Origin: Progne subis subis
Lineage: Eukaryota; Chordata; Aves; Passeriformes; Hirundinidae
DNA length: 64,000 bases
Direction of reading: 5' to 3'
Assembly: GCA_022316685.1 (NCBI GenBank)
Contig: JAKJHU010000156.1
Span: forward strand, 1 to 64,000
Both the position numbers and the translations under genes were made by a program. Each line of letters begins with the position of its first letter. The first letter of the stretch is position 1. The notes under the pieces are model-generated. The model was not told the DNA's origin and did not search any database. It saw nothing but the letters and a program-made list of their open reading frames with translations. Positions 48,289-61,029 of this stretch are shown here, piece by piece.

Positions 48289-48310
48289 TATATATATATA
48301 TATATATATA
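48289..48310. repeat. (TA)11 microsatellite
   Basis: Eleven uninterrupted TA units flanked by 'attatttt' and 'aataactt'. Likely length-polymorphic. Confidence 0.95.
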
Positions 48311-48686
48311 AATAACTTCATTACCCTGAGGCTACAGAGGGTTCAAACCCCTTGGTTACGTCAAAGTCATGGAACAGACTTGTCAGGTGCTGGCATAGAA
48401 AGTTTGCAGTCTGCACAGCCACAGCAGGACAGCAGGAAAGAGAGAAGCATCCTGCCTGTGTCCCCCAGCCAGGGCTGTGCCTCAGCCCCATGTCAGGTGA
48501 AGTCACTCCCTCTTGCACCAAGCTGCCTCCCTCACTTCCCCAGTCCTCACATGGTCTGCTCTGGATGCTTTACTCTATATTAAATCATAATTTCTCCCTC
48601 ACTTACATTCTCCTGCTTGTTGCCCCCCTTATTTTAACACATAATTCCTTGATCTTCCCAACTTACCCTTGGCCCTTCTTGAAGGT

Positions 48687-48848
48687 TGCCTGGAAAAGCT
48701 GCGGCTCCCCCATTCCTGGAAGTGTCCAAGGCCAGACTGGACAGGACTTGGAGCAACCTGGTCTAGTGGAAGATGTCCCTGCCCATGGCAGGGGGTGGAA
48801 TGAGATGGGATTTAAGTGTCTCCCAACCCAAACCATTCTGGGATTCTG
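48687..48848 (+). mobile_element. CR1 LINE 3' end, about 160 bp
   Basis: Forward copy with 'tgcctggaaaagctgcggct', 'ggaagtgtccaaggccagac', 'tggagcaacctggtctagtgg', 'gtccctgcccatggcagggg', 'aacccaaaccattctggg' and a final 'attctg' octamer. Truncated at its 5' side. Confidence 0.95.
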
Positions 48849-51606
48849 TAAGTCCCAAGTTTTACTCTTCTTAAGAAAGACCTGTATGCAGGTAGCTTGC
48901 TGCATCCTGGCACCACTTCCATGACTGGGTCGTCCTGAGGATCAAGGGAAGAGGGATGGCAAAGCCCACATCCTCCTTCCTAAGACACGCTTTGCAAAGC
49001 CAGCAGCATTGTCACTTTGGAGGGAAATTTCCACCTCGGCCACAGTTTTGTTATTTTGCTTGGTGCCACGATATGTGTTTATGATTGTACTGCAGCAGGA
49101 GCACAAGGGGAGGGGACACCTCAGCGTTGCCATGAGGAGCTGACAGCAACATCCCACAAGCTCACAGGATCGTCTCCCATCCAGAAGGCAGCAGGAAGGA
49201 GTGGGCAGAGGAATTTCTTTGCGATGACGGATGACACTGAACAACTTGTTTCACGGATGTTGTCTTTGCAACCAAGGCTGCACCTCCTGCAGCTTTCCCA
49301 TGGCATGCAGGAGTTATCAGAAAGTGGCAGTACTTATGATAATCAGTCATATTACATAAAAATTTGGCATCTGGGTCCATCTGCTTTTTAAGCACCAATC
49401 ACTGAGATCAAAGTGAGAGGATGTTTCTAGAATGCCAGTATTTCCATATGGAGATGGACAGTATATTCCTTTTAATTAGGCCTCAGGAGAAGAGCTAGTA
49501 AGCAGCTCTAAGCAGAGCTGAAGAGCAGCACTGCTATTTCACTTCTAAAAATCATCATCCATCACGCTGCTCCCTGTAAAAGCATTATGCTTAGCCATGG
49601 CTAAACTCATAAAATCCTTAATGGAATCAGCACAAAATGTCTTGTGCCTCTGAGAGAATTCCTTTCCCAGGCTGGTTTGCTTATTCTTTCATTCAAATTT
49701 CAACAAATTGTGCTTTATGCGTCTAGCATACTCAGAAGTTTGTGAAGCTCAATGACACCAAGCAGTGAGTAAACCTTATTATATAGAAACAAATTAGTGT
49801 TGCTTCTCCCTAAGCAATACCAGCTTGGGGGGAATAGCTGCTGGCAACAGCTCAGTCCCCTATTTACAGAGCTTCGAGAAGACAGTGAAGGTACAACACA
49901 CCTACTATGAGATGTATTCTTAGAAACCTCCTGCTGTCACCACAGCTACCACTCTGAAAACGTTCCTTTCCTGTACAGGCAGCACATAACACTGACAGTC
50001 TGAGCCTGACCCAAAAACCTGCACGCAAAGATGAATATTAAGGGGAGTTGGTGTGAAAGACTAAATGAAAATATGGGCTGAGTAAACTTATAAAATTCAT
50101 TGAGCTTTGGCATAATGGCACTTCCCCATGTCAGCTCAAAACTCATCAGTCAAGGTGGGATAACACGAATTTGGAAGAAGGGCTCTCCCAGTGTGAGGCT
50201 CTCATAACAAACATATGCCTAATGAGATAAAAATATTAAGTGACTTATCTCTGCCTCGAGCCTCTGATAGGATGGCTACAGAGCCCAGAGCAGTGTTATG
50301 GTGCAGTCTTTTGAAAATGAGATGCAGCCATAAGAAACTAAGCAGCACCGGACCCAGGGAATTATGATGAGCTTCACTTCCTACATTTGGACCTTCATTA
50401 CAAAAATTATGTTGTAGTTTCCATCATTTATCCCAGACAAGAATCTCCCTGCTTGTACCAGGGGCTCATTTCAGCTCCCTTCTTCATGTTCTATCCTTTT
50501 AGTGACTGGATTTCTCAGAAAGGAGCTTGCATCTTTTCTGGTGGTGTTACAAATCTGTGTCGGTTGTATTTGTTGGGAAAGCATAGGGCAGCCTCTCTGC
50601 TGCTCATGGAAGTGAAAGCCCCTCTGAGAATAGAGGTTAAATCCTCATGACAACCATATGATTGTGGGAAATGACTTAGAAGTATGTGAAGAGCAGGGAA
50701 GAGATGTCACAGGCAGGGCTGTCAGCTGTGACTGTCCCATTTGCAGAAGAGTCACTGATTCCCAGACAATTAAAAAGACAGCACTCAGGATTTCAGGGGG
50801 AAATGGACCAAAAAGACAGAATTTTGTGCTTCAGTTCTTCAGTCCACCAAGACTCGGCCCATTTCATTCAAAAGGCATCTTCTTACTGTCTTCAGGAGTG
50901 TCTGAGTGAGGTTGTGACTATATGACTGACTGCTAAGAATGCCTGTTCTGGTGCACAGCTAGTCTGAAGCTGTTCATTCCCAACAAAGTTTGTTAGAAGT
51001 GGGTATTGCCAACATCCAGAATAAAAAGGCAGCTGCAGATGGAAAGAGAGGTCATCAAGGGGGTAACAGATGTGCTCTTGAAATAGGATTGTTTCTCAGA
51101 AAGTTTAGAGTGTTCAAATATATATGTAGTTTTACTTTCTAATCTGCCTTAAAAAGGGAAAGAAACTAGTTCTGATTAGGACAGGCCTGGCAGCCAGGTT
51201 TAAGCTACACTGACTAGTACCACAGCATTCCCATACAGTAGATCAGACTCCCTGCTCACACTTCTCCAGTATCTTTACAGAAGATAATGTTGTTTCCTGA
51301 CTGCCAAGAACAAACATTCCTTCACTTAAAGGAATAAATTCCTGGCTCCCATTGAAGCCAGGGCAGACAAATCATAACCGGTGCTCTCTGTCATACCAAA
51401 GCCTGGGTGATGTTTGTCTGAGCCTGACATTTCTGCTATCAAATGGGTAGAAGTTTGTGCTTTACTGCATCCTTACATCGATGAACCACGCAAGGGGACA
51501 ATCTTCCGGTGCCAGTTAGAAATCTAACGTTTAAGATGCAGGAGTGCAGCGTGCCTAGGTTTTCCTCCTGAATTCTGCAAAGGGCACAGGCACAGAATAC
51601 ACACAG
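48849..51606. other. Unique non-coding sequence
   Basis: 2.75 kb with no recognised gene or repeat. Frames reach 124 codons without motifs. Confidence 0.5.
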
Positions 51607-51692
51607 GAGCATCCTTGACCATGGCAGGGGGTTGGAACAAGATGATCTTTAAGGTCCCTTCCCACCTAAAGCATTCTCTGATGATTCCATGA
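51607..51692 (+). mobile_element. Short CR1 LINE 3' end, about 85 bp
   Basis: Forward copy with 'catccttgaccatggcaggg', 'ggttggaacaagatgatctt', 'taaggtcccttcccacctaa' and 'ttctctgatgattccatgacc'. Heavily 5'-truncated. Confidence 0.92.
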
Positions 51693-54600
51693 CCTTTCCT
51701 GCATCTGCAACAGGCCATGAAGCAGTTTCATCTGCGGCACCCCAAGGCGGGGCACAACAAACCCCTGGCAGAGCACATTTCAATTTTACTTCGTGGGCTC
51801 AGTGGGGGTAACAATCCCGGCTACATCAAAGGAATGTCTTAGCCAGGTTTCCACATTAGGGATCAGGATGCAGCTCCATTGTGCTCCCTCAGTGTGGCAG
51901 ATGGCTTCTTATCAAGGGCTGGGCAGCAAGTTCTCCGTGAGAGCCGTCATTACAGACCATTATCAGCTTTCCTTGCCTCTTTGTGAACAGCTTTTTGAGA
52001 TTCTGCTTCATAGCAAGTGTTAAATCACACACTATGAATTTCCATAGGTCTGATGTGAGCAACTGCTCCGAGCTACAAGCTTGTTATCCATCATATGTCT
52101 GCAGTGCCAGTGCCTCCTGCTCCATCATATTGTGCCAAATGCCCATGCTCAGTCCAAACACGACTCTTTTCAAGCAGAAGTGTGAATTACACTGGATTTC
52201 TGTCCTGGAAAGGCTTTCCCCAGCAGCCACCTTTTGAATTTCAAGTACTATGACTCCAGTCAGGGCTTGGTGGAGTCTGTCAGAAGCAGAAACTAAGCCC
52301 TGAGCAAGATGGCACCAGACACACAGCACAGAGAAACATATTGGGGAAGTCTGGTGTTTGCTCTCACACCTAAAAAACACTTCTTCATGCACCAGATTGG
52401 TGAAGATTGACATCAACAGCAGAACTGGGGGGGAGAAGGGTGAAACAGAGAGCTGCACAGCTATGAGAGTATTCCCATTTCTCCATACTCTCATTTCCAG
52501 TGTAGGATGAGCACTGAGTAAAGCTAAATCTTAAATTTTTTCTGAACTCTCCTGTTTTGCTTCCAAGGCCAAGAGGTCCTCTATCAGTACAAGGAGATCT
52601 GGGTTTACAGCTGGCATTCACATTATTCTGTTCAAGTGTTTCATTGCTGCAATACTATTTTCACAACCTCAGCCACCTTTATATTTCATTCATCAGCTTA
52701 GAAGCACACCAAACTCACTGTCATCATGGTCAGGGATATTTTTTTACTTTTTTTCAAGGGATTGGAAAACCTCTAAGTCTGTTGGCTATACAATCAATAA
52801 CTACCAGACAATCTGAGCAGATTGCACTCAAAATAAAGAATGAAATGTTAAAATATCTTACAGTCAGGGTCCTGAGAAATGAACCTGGCATTTGTCTAGC
52901 TGTCTAGACAGCTGAGACAAAAAGAAAAAAAAAGGCAAAGCTTATCCCTTCGCATATGGTAAATCCTCTGTCTCCTTTTGCATTTAGCAGTTCTATGCAA
53001 GCTGATAATGGCCAAGGTGCTGGATAAATTGTACTTTATTACTGCCCTCTTTCTCACTTTGGGGGTTCAGCTTTCATAGCTGCGAGCATAATGAGGCCTC
53101 TAACACCACTGAAGAGCAGTTAAGGCTGCTGAGAGGCTGCACTAAGGGCTCAGAGGCTCAGTCTGGGCCCTGTATCCGAGACAGTGCGGTGACAGGGATG
53201 TGCAACTGTATCTATCAATTACTGATTAGGTTTCTGCTCACTTGATGTCATGATCATTTAGAAATCACTTACAGCTTCAGCTGGAACATGGAGGACTTAT
53301 ATCCTCTTCCAAGGTAGAGCTGACTTGATTAATTCCCAGGCAAACTTGTGCAAACATTTTACATTTGCTATTCCCAGTTCTCGCTTGCAAGGCTTGGTTA
53401 TTACATTATCACACTTTTTTGTCAGAGCAATGGGTGGCTGATTGCCTTTAAGAACCTCACTGCATTCATTCACCCAGCCTGGATCATAATTATTTAGCTG
53501 TCCCAGTCAAAAGAACAAGATAATTAGGAACTAGAGGCCCGGTTCTAAAAGTCTTGAGAAAAAAAAAGTGCATTTCTCAAAGGACAGCACCTAATTAAAC
53601 TCCTGTGCAGATCTTCATGTACAGTGCACTGTTTTCTCAGGGACCTGTTTTTAGAAGCAGGTTATGAAGCTGAGGCACCTCTCAGTGAGGCAGGAAGAGC
53701 TAAGTGCTGCTTCTTCTCAGAGTTTGCTCTTACTTGGGCAGCACCAGACCTGTACTGAGCCCACTGCCTCGTTCAAGCCAGGCGATCACAGGTAAATGAC
53801 GCGCGGGGTTTTGTTCAGCACAAAAGCCACAGGGCCCTTTCCATCTTCAGGGCAGAGTTAGATCAGGAACAAGCTAGGAGAGAACATTCCAGAAGCAGCT
53901 CCATGATCTGGATGGCAGGATCCAGGCTGGTGCCTTCTGAAGCTGCAGTGGCCCACAGCATGTAAAGGAATGCAGTCAGCTCCTGGCTTTGTAGCACAGG
54001 GGAATCTTGGCTCCAGTAGTGACACTAAATTACACTTAGAGAGCCCTGGTAAAGCGATGGCAGCTTTACAAAACCTGGCATCAGTTTGGAAAAGGCACCT
54101 GTGGAGTATTCAAGTAGCACAAAGCTTTAACATCTCTGGAGGAACTCGACAGAAGCACAGATTTTTCTCTGCAAATCCCAGACCATGCAGCAAACAGGAA
54201 GGATGAGTCACACTGACCTCCTACCCAGCATATTAAATATGTTCAAGCCAGAGACTGAAAGCTCATTTCTTTTATCCATTCACCCCTCCAGCTGACAAGG
54301 TCAGTCAAATGTCACTGTATGCTTCATCAGACAGAATTAGTTTAGCAGAGTGCTGGAGTCTAAGTGTATACTTTTTATACAGTGCATGCTGGACGTGGTT
54401 TGAGTTCTCTTTCCAGCAAATTAATGCATTCTCCTAATTAGCGATGGCAAGCTGCATGGTGGGAAGTTTTAAACAGGCATGGCTGTCCATTCTCTTGACC
54501 AGCCCAAGTTAATCAGCACCCAGACCAACACTATGAGAAACTGTCACTGTGTTACAACCCCTTAGAAGTGCTCAGCAGGATTTCACGGCAGCAGGAACCA

Positions 54601-55129
54601 CCTGGGCAGACCCCAGAAAGGGGGAGTTCAGTCTGACAGCCCAGTTTGGTATGGCCAAAAGAAGTCGTCTAGCTAAGGACATAGAAAGACTCACACCATG
54701 ACACCTCCAGGCACAATCAGCTTCAGCTTAGATAGTTCTTGGTATGTAGTAACTTACCTATGAAATCTCTGCTCCAACAACAACAAAAATAGAAGCAGCT
54801 TTGCTTTTCCTTCTGAGCTCTTCCCATTCCTGCCATTAGATAGACGTGCAGTATTCAAATGCGCACCGACTATTAGCTTATGCAAACTAACATAATACTC
54901 TATTCAATTCCCTTTTGTGTTTGGTCATCACATAACTCATGTTTCTGCAGAACTACCCAACAGCTCATTTCAGAACGCTAAACTGTCTGGAGGGAGCTCA
55001 TTACACATGAAAACTAAGAACAGGTAAACACAGGAGGTGACCGCACTGACAGATTGATCATGAATAGTGCAGGTTCAGATTTCCTCGGCCTAATGCCCAC
55101 ATGAACCAACCGCACCTTGTCATTTCTAA

Positions 55130-55130
<1 letters not shown>

Positions 55131-55183
<53 letters not shown>
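55131..55183. repeat. Poly(A) tract, 53 bp
   Basis: An uninterrupted run of 53 A after 'cattctaac'-like sequence. It is the longest homopolymer in the window. I could not recognise a retroposed body in the roughly 150 bases upstream. It may be a retroposition tail or an expanded simple tract. Confidence 0.95.
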
Positions 55184-55186
<3 letters not shown>

Positions 55187-58100
55187 GGGTTTCTTCAGTT
55201 GCTTTAGCAGAAAATGTGCAACTTGGCCATAGCAGTGAGGCTGCCAGTGCTAAGCAGATGAAATGTGACACCTGGTTAACAAGAGCCTCCACTGACTAAG
55301 TTTAGGTGTGTTTACAGAAAACTTTCACTGGCAAAGTTTAAGCAGTCTCCAGATTGATTGCTTTCAGGCCTGACATTGCTCCCTCCCAACAGACTTTCTT
55401 GCAAGAAAATCTACCTTTAAAAAAGCACATAAGAATGTAGGGAGAATGTAGAACGAAACTCGCAAATAGCTTCTCCAGTTATTTTATTTCCCTTTTTTAT
55501 CTTTGCAAGGATATTGTACAACCTGCAAGCAGTTTGCATGATATGAAAAACTATTTGTCCCAGAGCAAGAGCTCATGAAATACTGGGATGAGAAAACATC
55601 TTCTTTCAGCTGAGAGTTGAAGTCTAAATTCTAAATCACAGAGAAAATGATTCGTTTGTAGTTCATCATTAGCTTGCTTAGACCTGATCCAGTCAACTTT
55701 TAACACATTTTTTGGTTTATTCTGAGCAGAGAAATGGTGAATATCACCCCCAGGACTCTTCAGAAGGCAGCCTGATGATAGATACTGGGACTGGTCATAA
55801 CCACTTCCAGTAAGAATTTCAGTCATCTGGCTTCAAACAGCAGGTTAAAATGATGGAAAGAGGCTGGCAGGACACAAAAGCTGCTCTTCCATCATGTCCA
55901 TGATGCCAAGTTATAACAATTGTTCAGATGATTAATAAAGCCTGAGATCTGTGACAAACTCGTAATTCTGTTACATCTTATTGCATCATGGATAGAAACA
56001 GGACTAAAAGTGGACCATTACTTTATGTTAGCATCAGTCACAAACTCTCAAAATAACTGTTAACCTCAGACGCCAAATGACCTCTTCTTGGAGAATTAAG
56101 CTCTTTAGGGCAAAAAGTTCTGTTCAACCACATGCATAGTGAATTATTCCCTACCTTGTACCTCTTTGGCACCTTCTTTTATGTTAAATCCGTTGCAGAG
56201 CACACTTTGGCCATTGCTGGGATGATTTTTGTAGCAATGCCCTGTTTCTGTCACTGTTACACAGGTACTTTGGGGCAAGCTTAGAGCACTTTTAGCAGGT
56301 TCAGCACAGTTCAGCAACAAGGAGATGCACTTCTATCTGACAGATGTCTCAGATTCGGCTCTCCTTCTATTTTGGAACATTTTACAGTGTTTGCCCTTTC
56401 TACACAGAAAGAACCCTGGTGTCACCCAGCTGCCCAACAGAAGAAGGCAATTCCTCTTCCAACAGCAAATATTTGCCCAGTGCTCTGTGCCAGTGGCCAC
56501 AGCAGGCCAGACTCCTTTCCCAGGGCATTCATGTGCCAGGTGGTCCATGAGGTGGGCATGCAGGATCACAACCATTGGAATGCTGCAAGTTCATGTGTGC
56601 CAAGGTTTGTCCTTACATGCCCCAAACTGACCAATTTATAGAACAGCTTTCATGTCTGTTTTGCTCTGAACACTGCCTAGAAATATCTGAAATCCCTTTG
56701 AAAGGATTCTACACAGATTGTTTAGAGGAACCAACAACTTCACAACATGTCAGTTACTGCAATAAGGGAAACTCCAAGTCACTCTAAGAATACTCACTCT
56801 TTCCACAGTAAAATAATTGAGTGCTTCAGAGGGAAATTTGTCTGGGAAGTGACTCTTCACTTCCCTGTATTTCTCTGCAATGCTGTAGCGCTGTTTTGGG
56901 TATGGAGTTACTTCACTTACTCAGTCCTTCAGTTGTTTCCCCATTTTCACTTAGAGGCTCACTTCCCCTTGGCATTGCTTTCACAAAATTTAAGATGCAG
57001 ACTTGCCGCACGATGCTTTCTGCTTCAGAAGAACCTAAAAAAGAACAGGCTGCCATGAGAACTGTAACATTCAAGGGACCCCAGCCACGATCCCAGAGAA
57101 AAACTGGATCCCTCCCCTCTGCTTGGAACAGCCAGTTTACTCCCAGAGTGCAGAACTCAATGCAACTGTAACCTACTGAGGCCTCTGACACTTACCTGCA
57201 CCCAGCTGTGGCAAAACTTTGACTCCTGTCCCCCAAAGGTGGGGTCTGGGGTCATAAAATCAATTTTTCCCATCCATGTATGTTATTCAGAATGGCATCA
57301 GATAACCAAGTTTACAGGCAGGACTGGCACATCCTTGGAGTACGTTCTTAACTGAACTCACAAGTTTATTTGGATGTGAGAGCCATGAAGGAAATTGCAC
57401 TTGATATGTGCAAATTAGCTTGGCACTGAGAACCTGAAGCCCTTTTGCTTGAGATTTTACCTCTGTTAATTCCAAGGCTGACCACAGCCTGCACCCAGAG
57501 GATTTATACCATTCCTAAAACCTAGTAATATTTATATCTTCTAGAGTATGATACTTCTAACAAAAGTATTAGCTTCCAATTAAACCTGTTTCCCTTTAAG
57601 AACAAAACATAAAGATGAAATTCACTTTTGAGACTTCTGCAAAGTATTTCATGTTAGATAAGTATCCACCATCCAAATTTCATGTTCTGCAAGGCAACAG
57701 CAGTTCCAGGTCTGTTTGGCATGCATAACTCCAGCAGATGTTCACATGTGTTTGTCACAAGGAATGATATTTCTATCCTGTTTTCCAGGCTGAGACACAG
57801 AACAACTGCTACAATAGTTTATCTCAGCTTTCAGAGTACTCTACCCCAGGTTCCATATATCTCAACACTACAGGACTCCCAAAATTCTCCAGGGAATATT
57901 TAAAAGTCTGCTACACCTTTTTAAAATCAAGAAGTGAGGAGATAAAACACAAATAAGCATTTATAGTTCCCAAGAGAGCACACCTGCAGTGCTGCTACTG
58001 CAGACCGCAGCAGAATTTTTTCCAGCGGCTTTATTAAATTTTACGACAGTTGATTTGACTTTAAACGTTTCTGGTGCAATCAAGACACTTCAGCCTTGTC

Positions 58101-59578
58101 TTGAGCAGTGAGGAGTCTACAGTGGTAGCTTTAAACACTTCCCACACAGGTCATCAAAATTCAGCTGAGGGCCCAAGGATAACGAGGCAGTTGAACTTGC
58201 GACAGCTTGGGTGATTGAACAGAAGCGAGTAAGAATCCACGCCGTACTTTCATCTTACTCCATCCAGCCTACTCTTGGGAAAACTAGTTCCAAAGCCCTC
58301 TGGTTTTTGATCCCTGAGGCCTGGGTCAATAGCAGGCTCTTGCATTCTGTGTTGAACTGAGGCCAAAGGGCAGGGACATGCCTCCATCCCAGCTCCCTGC
58401 CTGCAAAATGCAGCTCCATCACGCCTGTACTTTCCTCAAGTCGCTTGAGTTCAAGGAGACCTAAGTCTACATTTTATCTTGCATTTCAAAGTACTGACAT
58501 AAGCTGAAACTGTAGACAAAGCTGAGGCTAAGCTTTGAGGCGTTTCAGCTTCGCAGGCTTTGAAAGCAAAGCATTCTGCACCGCAAATCCCGAGGTGTTT
58601 CCGCTGCCTCGGGAACACTTTCAGGGCCACCGGAGCTGTCCTAAAAGTAAGAACTTCACTTTCTTTGAAGAGTGTCGCAACTCAGCCTTTTGACTTTAAA
58701 TGAAATGTTGTGCTTGAAATACCCTAGGCCTCTTTTAAAAGCTACTGAACCACATTGACCTTTCTTTTTAACACTGTCCATCTTCAAGATGTGGGCCAAG
58801 GGACCGGCTTGTCCCACTCCAGGTGTCAGGAAAGCTGTAACAAATAACGCAAGGGCAGCAGAAAGGATGTAAGCAGCCTCTACAAAGCAGAGGAAATGTT
58901 TTTCCATCAGACAAAATACATCTGAGCCCATACATCTGAGTCTTGGCACCGGTCTGCAGCTGATTATCTTGGAAAAAATAAATAAAATCTGTATTAATCT
59001 TTGGTAACAGAAGGCTTTAAAATCTCATTCTCCAGCTTGCTCAATGGTTACACATGAGCTAATGAGCCTTAAGCATGCTGCTGAGGGGCTAGAACTGGAT
59101 GTAAAAAGAAATTAAGTGATGAGTATTGAAGAGGGGGATGTAAATTGTGCAGGGGAGGATTCACTGTAACTTCCAGTCACTTGCATCCATGTGAAGAAGA
59201 GTTCTTTACACAAAGATTTACACAAAGGATTTCTGGCCTTTGCTGGAAATTATGTGGATTGAATTGGTCTGCAGTGATATCAAATGTATACCTCAGGTTG
59301 AGCACCTTGAATAGGAGCAACCTACCCTCCCCAAACTGCAGCATTTCAGAAAACCCCTCCCCACTGGCCAGGGCAGGTACCTAGCAGCTCCCAGGCTGAG
59401 TGCTGTACCAGCTCCTGGCCTTAGCTCCACATTTCTCACTGAGCTGGAAACAAGTGCAGCTGACACAGTTCAGGGCCAGGAAATCCCAAAGGAACCATCA
59501 CAGGAACTGCAATGCCAAAACGAGGTTCCTCTACAATTCACACAGTCAGTAGCTAAGCACATGAATATTTGCTCAAAT

Positions 59579-59586
59579 CTCTCTCT

Positions 59587-59623
<37 letters not shown>

Positions 59624-59629
59624 AAGCAG
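59579..59629. repeat. (CT)6 followed by poly(T) of 39
   Basis: Six CT units run straight into 39 T, then 'aattaagcag'. On the minus strand this is a 39-base poly(A) followed by a GA repeat. No retroposon body was recognised. Confidence 0.95.
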
Positions 59630-61029
59630 TGACATCCATAGGCTTTACATCCTGCTCTCTCTGCTAAAGATGTGTGATTTAGGTACCCTTAGTTCAACCA
59701 AAAGTTGTCTCTTTGTCAGGCAGTTAGTGCTAAAAATTCTCCCCGTCTCTAATAATTGCTGAACACTTTCCAGGAGTCTCATAGTGTTCAAATTATTATT
59801 GGGCATTGAGTTTCAACTCATTATACTTGTTCTCAAATTATTCTCTTTTTGCAAGTGGATGGAAAGTTACACTGAAATGAAAAATCACACCCAGCTTAAA
59901 AAAAACAATTCCAAGCTTCATTTTATGCTGTGATAACAGGTCTGCAATGGGTACACAGGCAAGAGATTTTCCAGTTCAGTCTGTACTTAGAAGCAAGCAA
60001 TTGATGAGCAGGGTCCCATGGTGCTATTGTGCTATAGAATATACGTCTGGGCACCATAAGAAGATTGTTCAAAGCTTAGAATCCCAGAGAACATGTTTTT
60101 TTATGTTAATGTTGTGATACATAGCTGGTGCAGGGCTTTTGAACTGCAATTAATTACTGCAGAGGGAATAGCCAGGCTTTAGCAGCTGGGAACATTTCCA
60201 AGACTCCACCATTAAGCCCAGTTTATGAACAGAACTAGGTCAGACAAACCTGGTCAAACCATAAGCAAAATGGGATGGTGGAAATGTGCCAGGAGCCCTT
60301 CCTTGTCTCCAGACAAAGAGCCCATGGGGTTTTATTACATTTTTATGAGGAAGCTGTAGCTACGGGAAGGGGGCATACAAGGTGATGCATACAGGCCGTG
60401 AGCAGGAGAGCCTTTCCAGGGAATTCTTGCCGGGATCTGTGCACAGCCCGCACTGCAGCGCAGCCCTGTCTCTGCCACGCTCCCTGAGCTGTGAGTGTGA
60501 GTTGTTGTCAGCAAGCTGTTAAGCAGCTCAAAGAACCGACACAGACACAGCAAATCCCCCCAGTTTCTATGGTGACCGTGTCCTAGAAGCCAGCGCTGTG
60601 GAGACCCCCTTCTGGCACCACAGGGCTCAGGAATAGTGTCCACTGGGTCCAGGGGCTGGCTGGGCTGCAAGTCATCCCTGAGGGGAATTCCTTACGTGGG
60701 AAAGCCGAAAGGCTGGGCTTACTACACCAGGTAAATCTCACTGATTTTGAAGTTAAGTTCCAAGGAAAGGCAAATTCAGGCGCTGCTGATGTCAAATACA
60801 CACCCAAATAAACACACTGAGTAGAAAACTCAGACCCGTGTGTAACAAGCAGCAGAGCTGTACCCCAAGTGTTGCTGCAGGGAGCCCACAGCCATTCTGA
60901 ATAGGCACTGAAGTGAACAATTCTATACAGCCATGTCTTCCCACTGAATTTGGTGTTGGTGACAGCACTCCTCTTTTTGGAAGGCTGCCTGTTGCACAGC
61001 TGTAGCAGAGTGCCTGTTATTCTCTTCGC

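Larger units (their letters stand above)
45799..48686. other. Unique sequence with a (TA)n repeat
   Basis: 2.9 AT-rich kb. It contains a splice-framed open segment at 45892-45965 (see findings), a 12-base tandem pair 'ggctcaaatca' at 47011-47034, a 7-base triplet repeat near 48193-48213 and a (TA)11 microsatellite at 48289-48310. No recognised gene. Confidence 0.5.
51693..61029. other. 9.3-kb block without recognised CR1
   Basis: The longest block in the window with no CR1 that I can see. It includes a 53-bp poly(A) (55131-55183), a (CT)n/T39 tract (59579-59629), CpG-enriched patches at about 58180-58680 and 60410-60610, an AT-rich TAAT-bearing stretch at about 53215-53545 and a strong minus-strand donor near 57196. 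No complete gene was recognised. Absence of transposons together with CpG patches could mark selected regulatory sequence. Confidence 0.45.

Noticed and set aside
48294..48366. tRNA-like T arm (gaggg-ttcaaac-ccctt) near 48336-48352
   Set aside because: The T arm alone fits, but no matching acceptor stem, A box or anticodon arm exists upstream, where a (TA)n repeat sits.
54756..54850. Minus-strand donor 'catag|gtaagttac' after an open segment
   Set aside because: All three frames are open or nearly so and no coding preference can be seen. The acceptor choice is ambiguous, giving a microexon or a roughly 70-bp exon.
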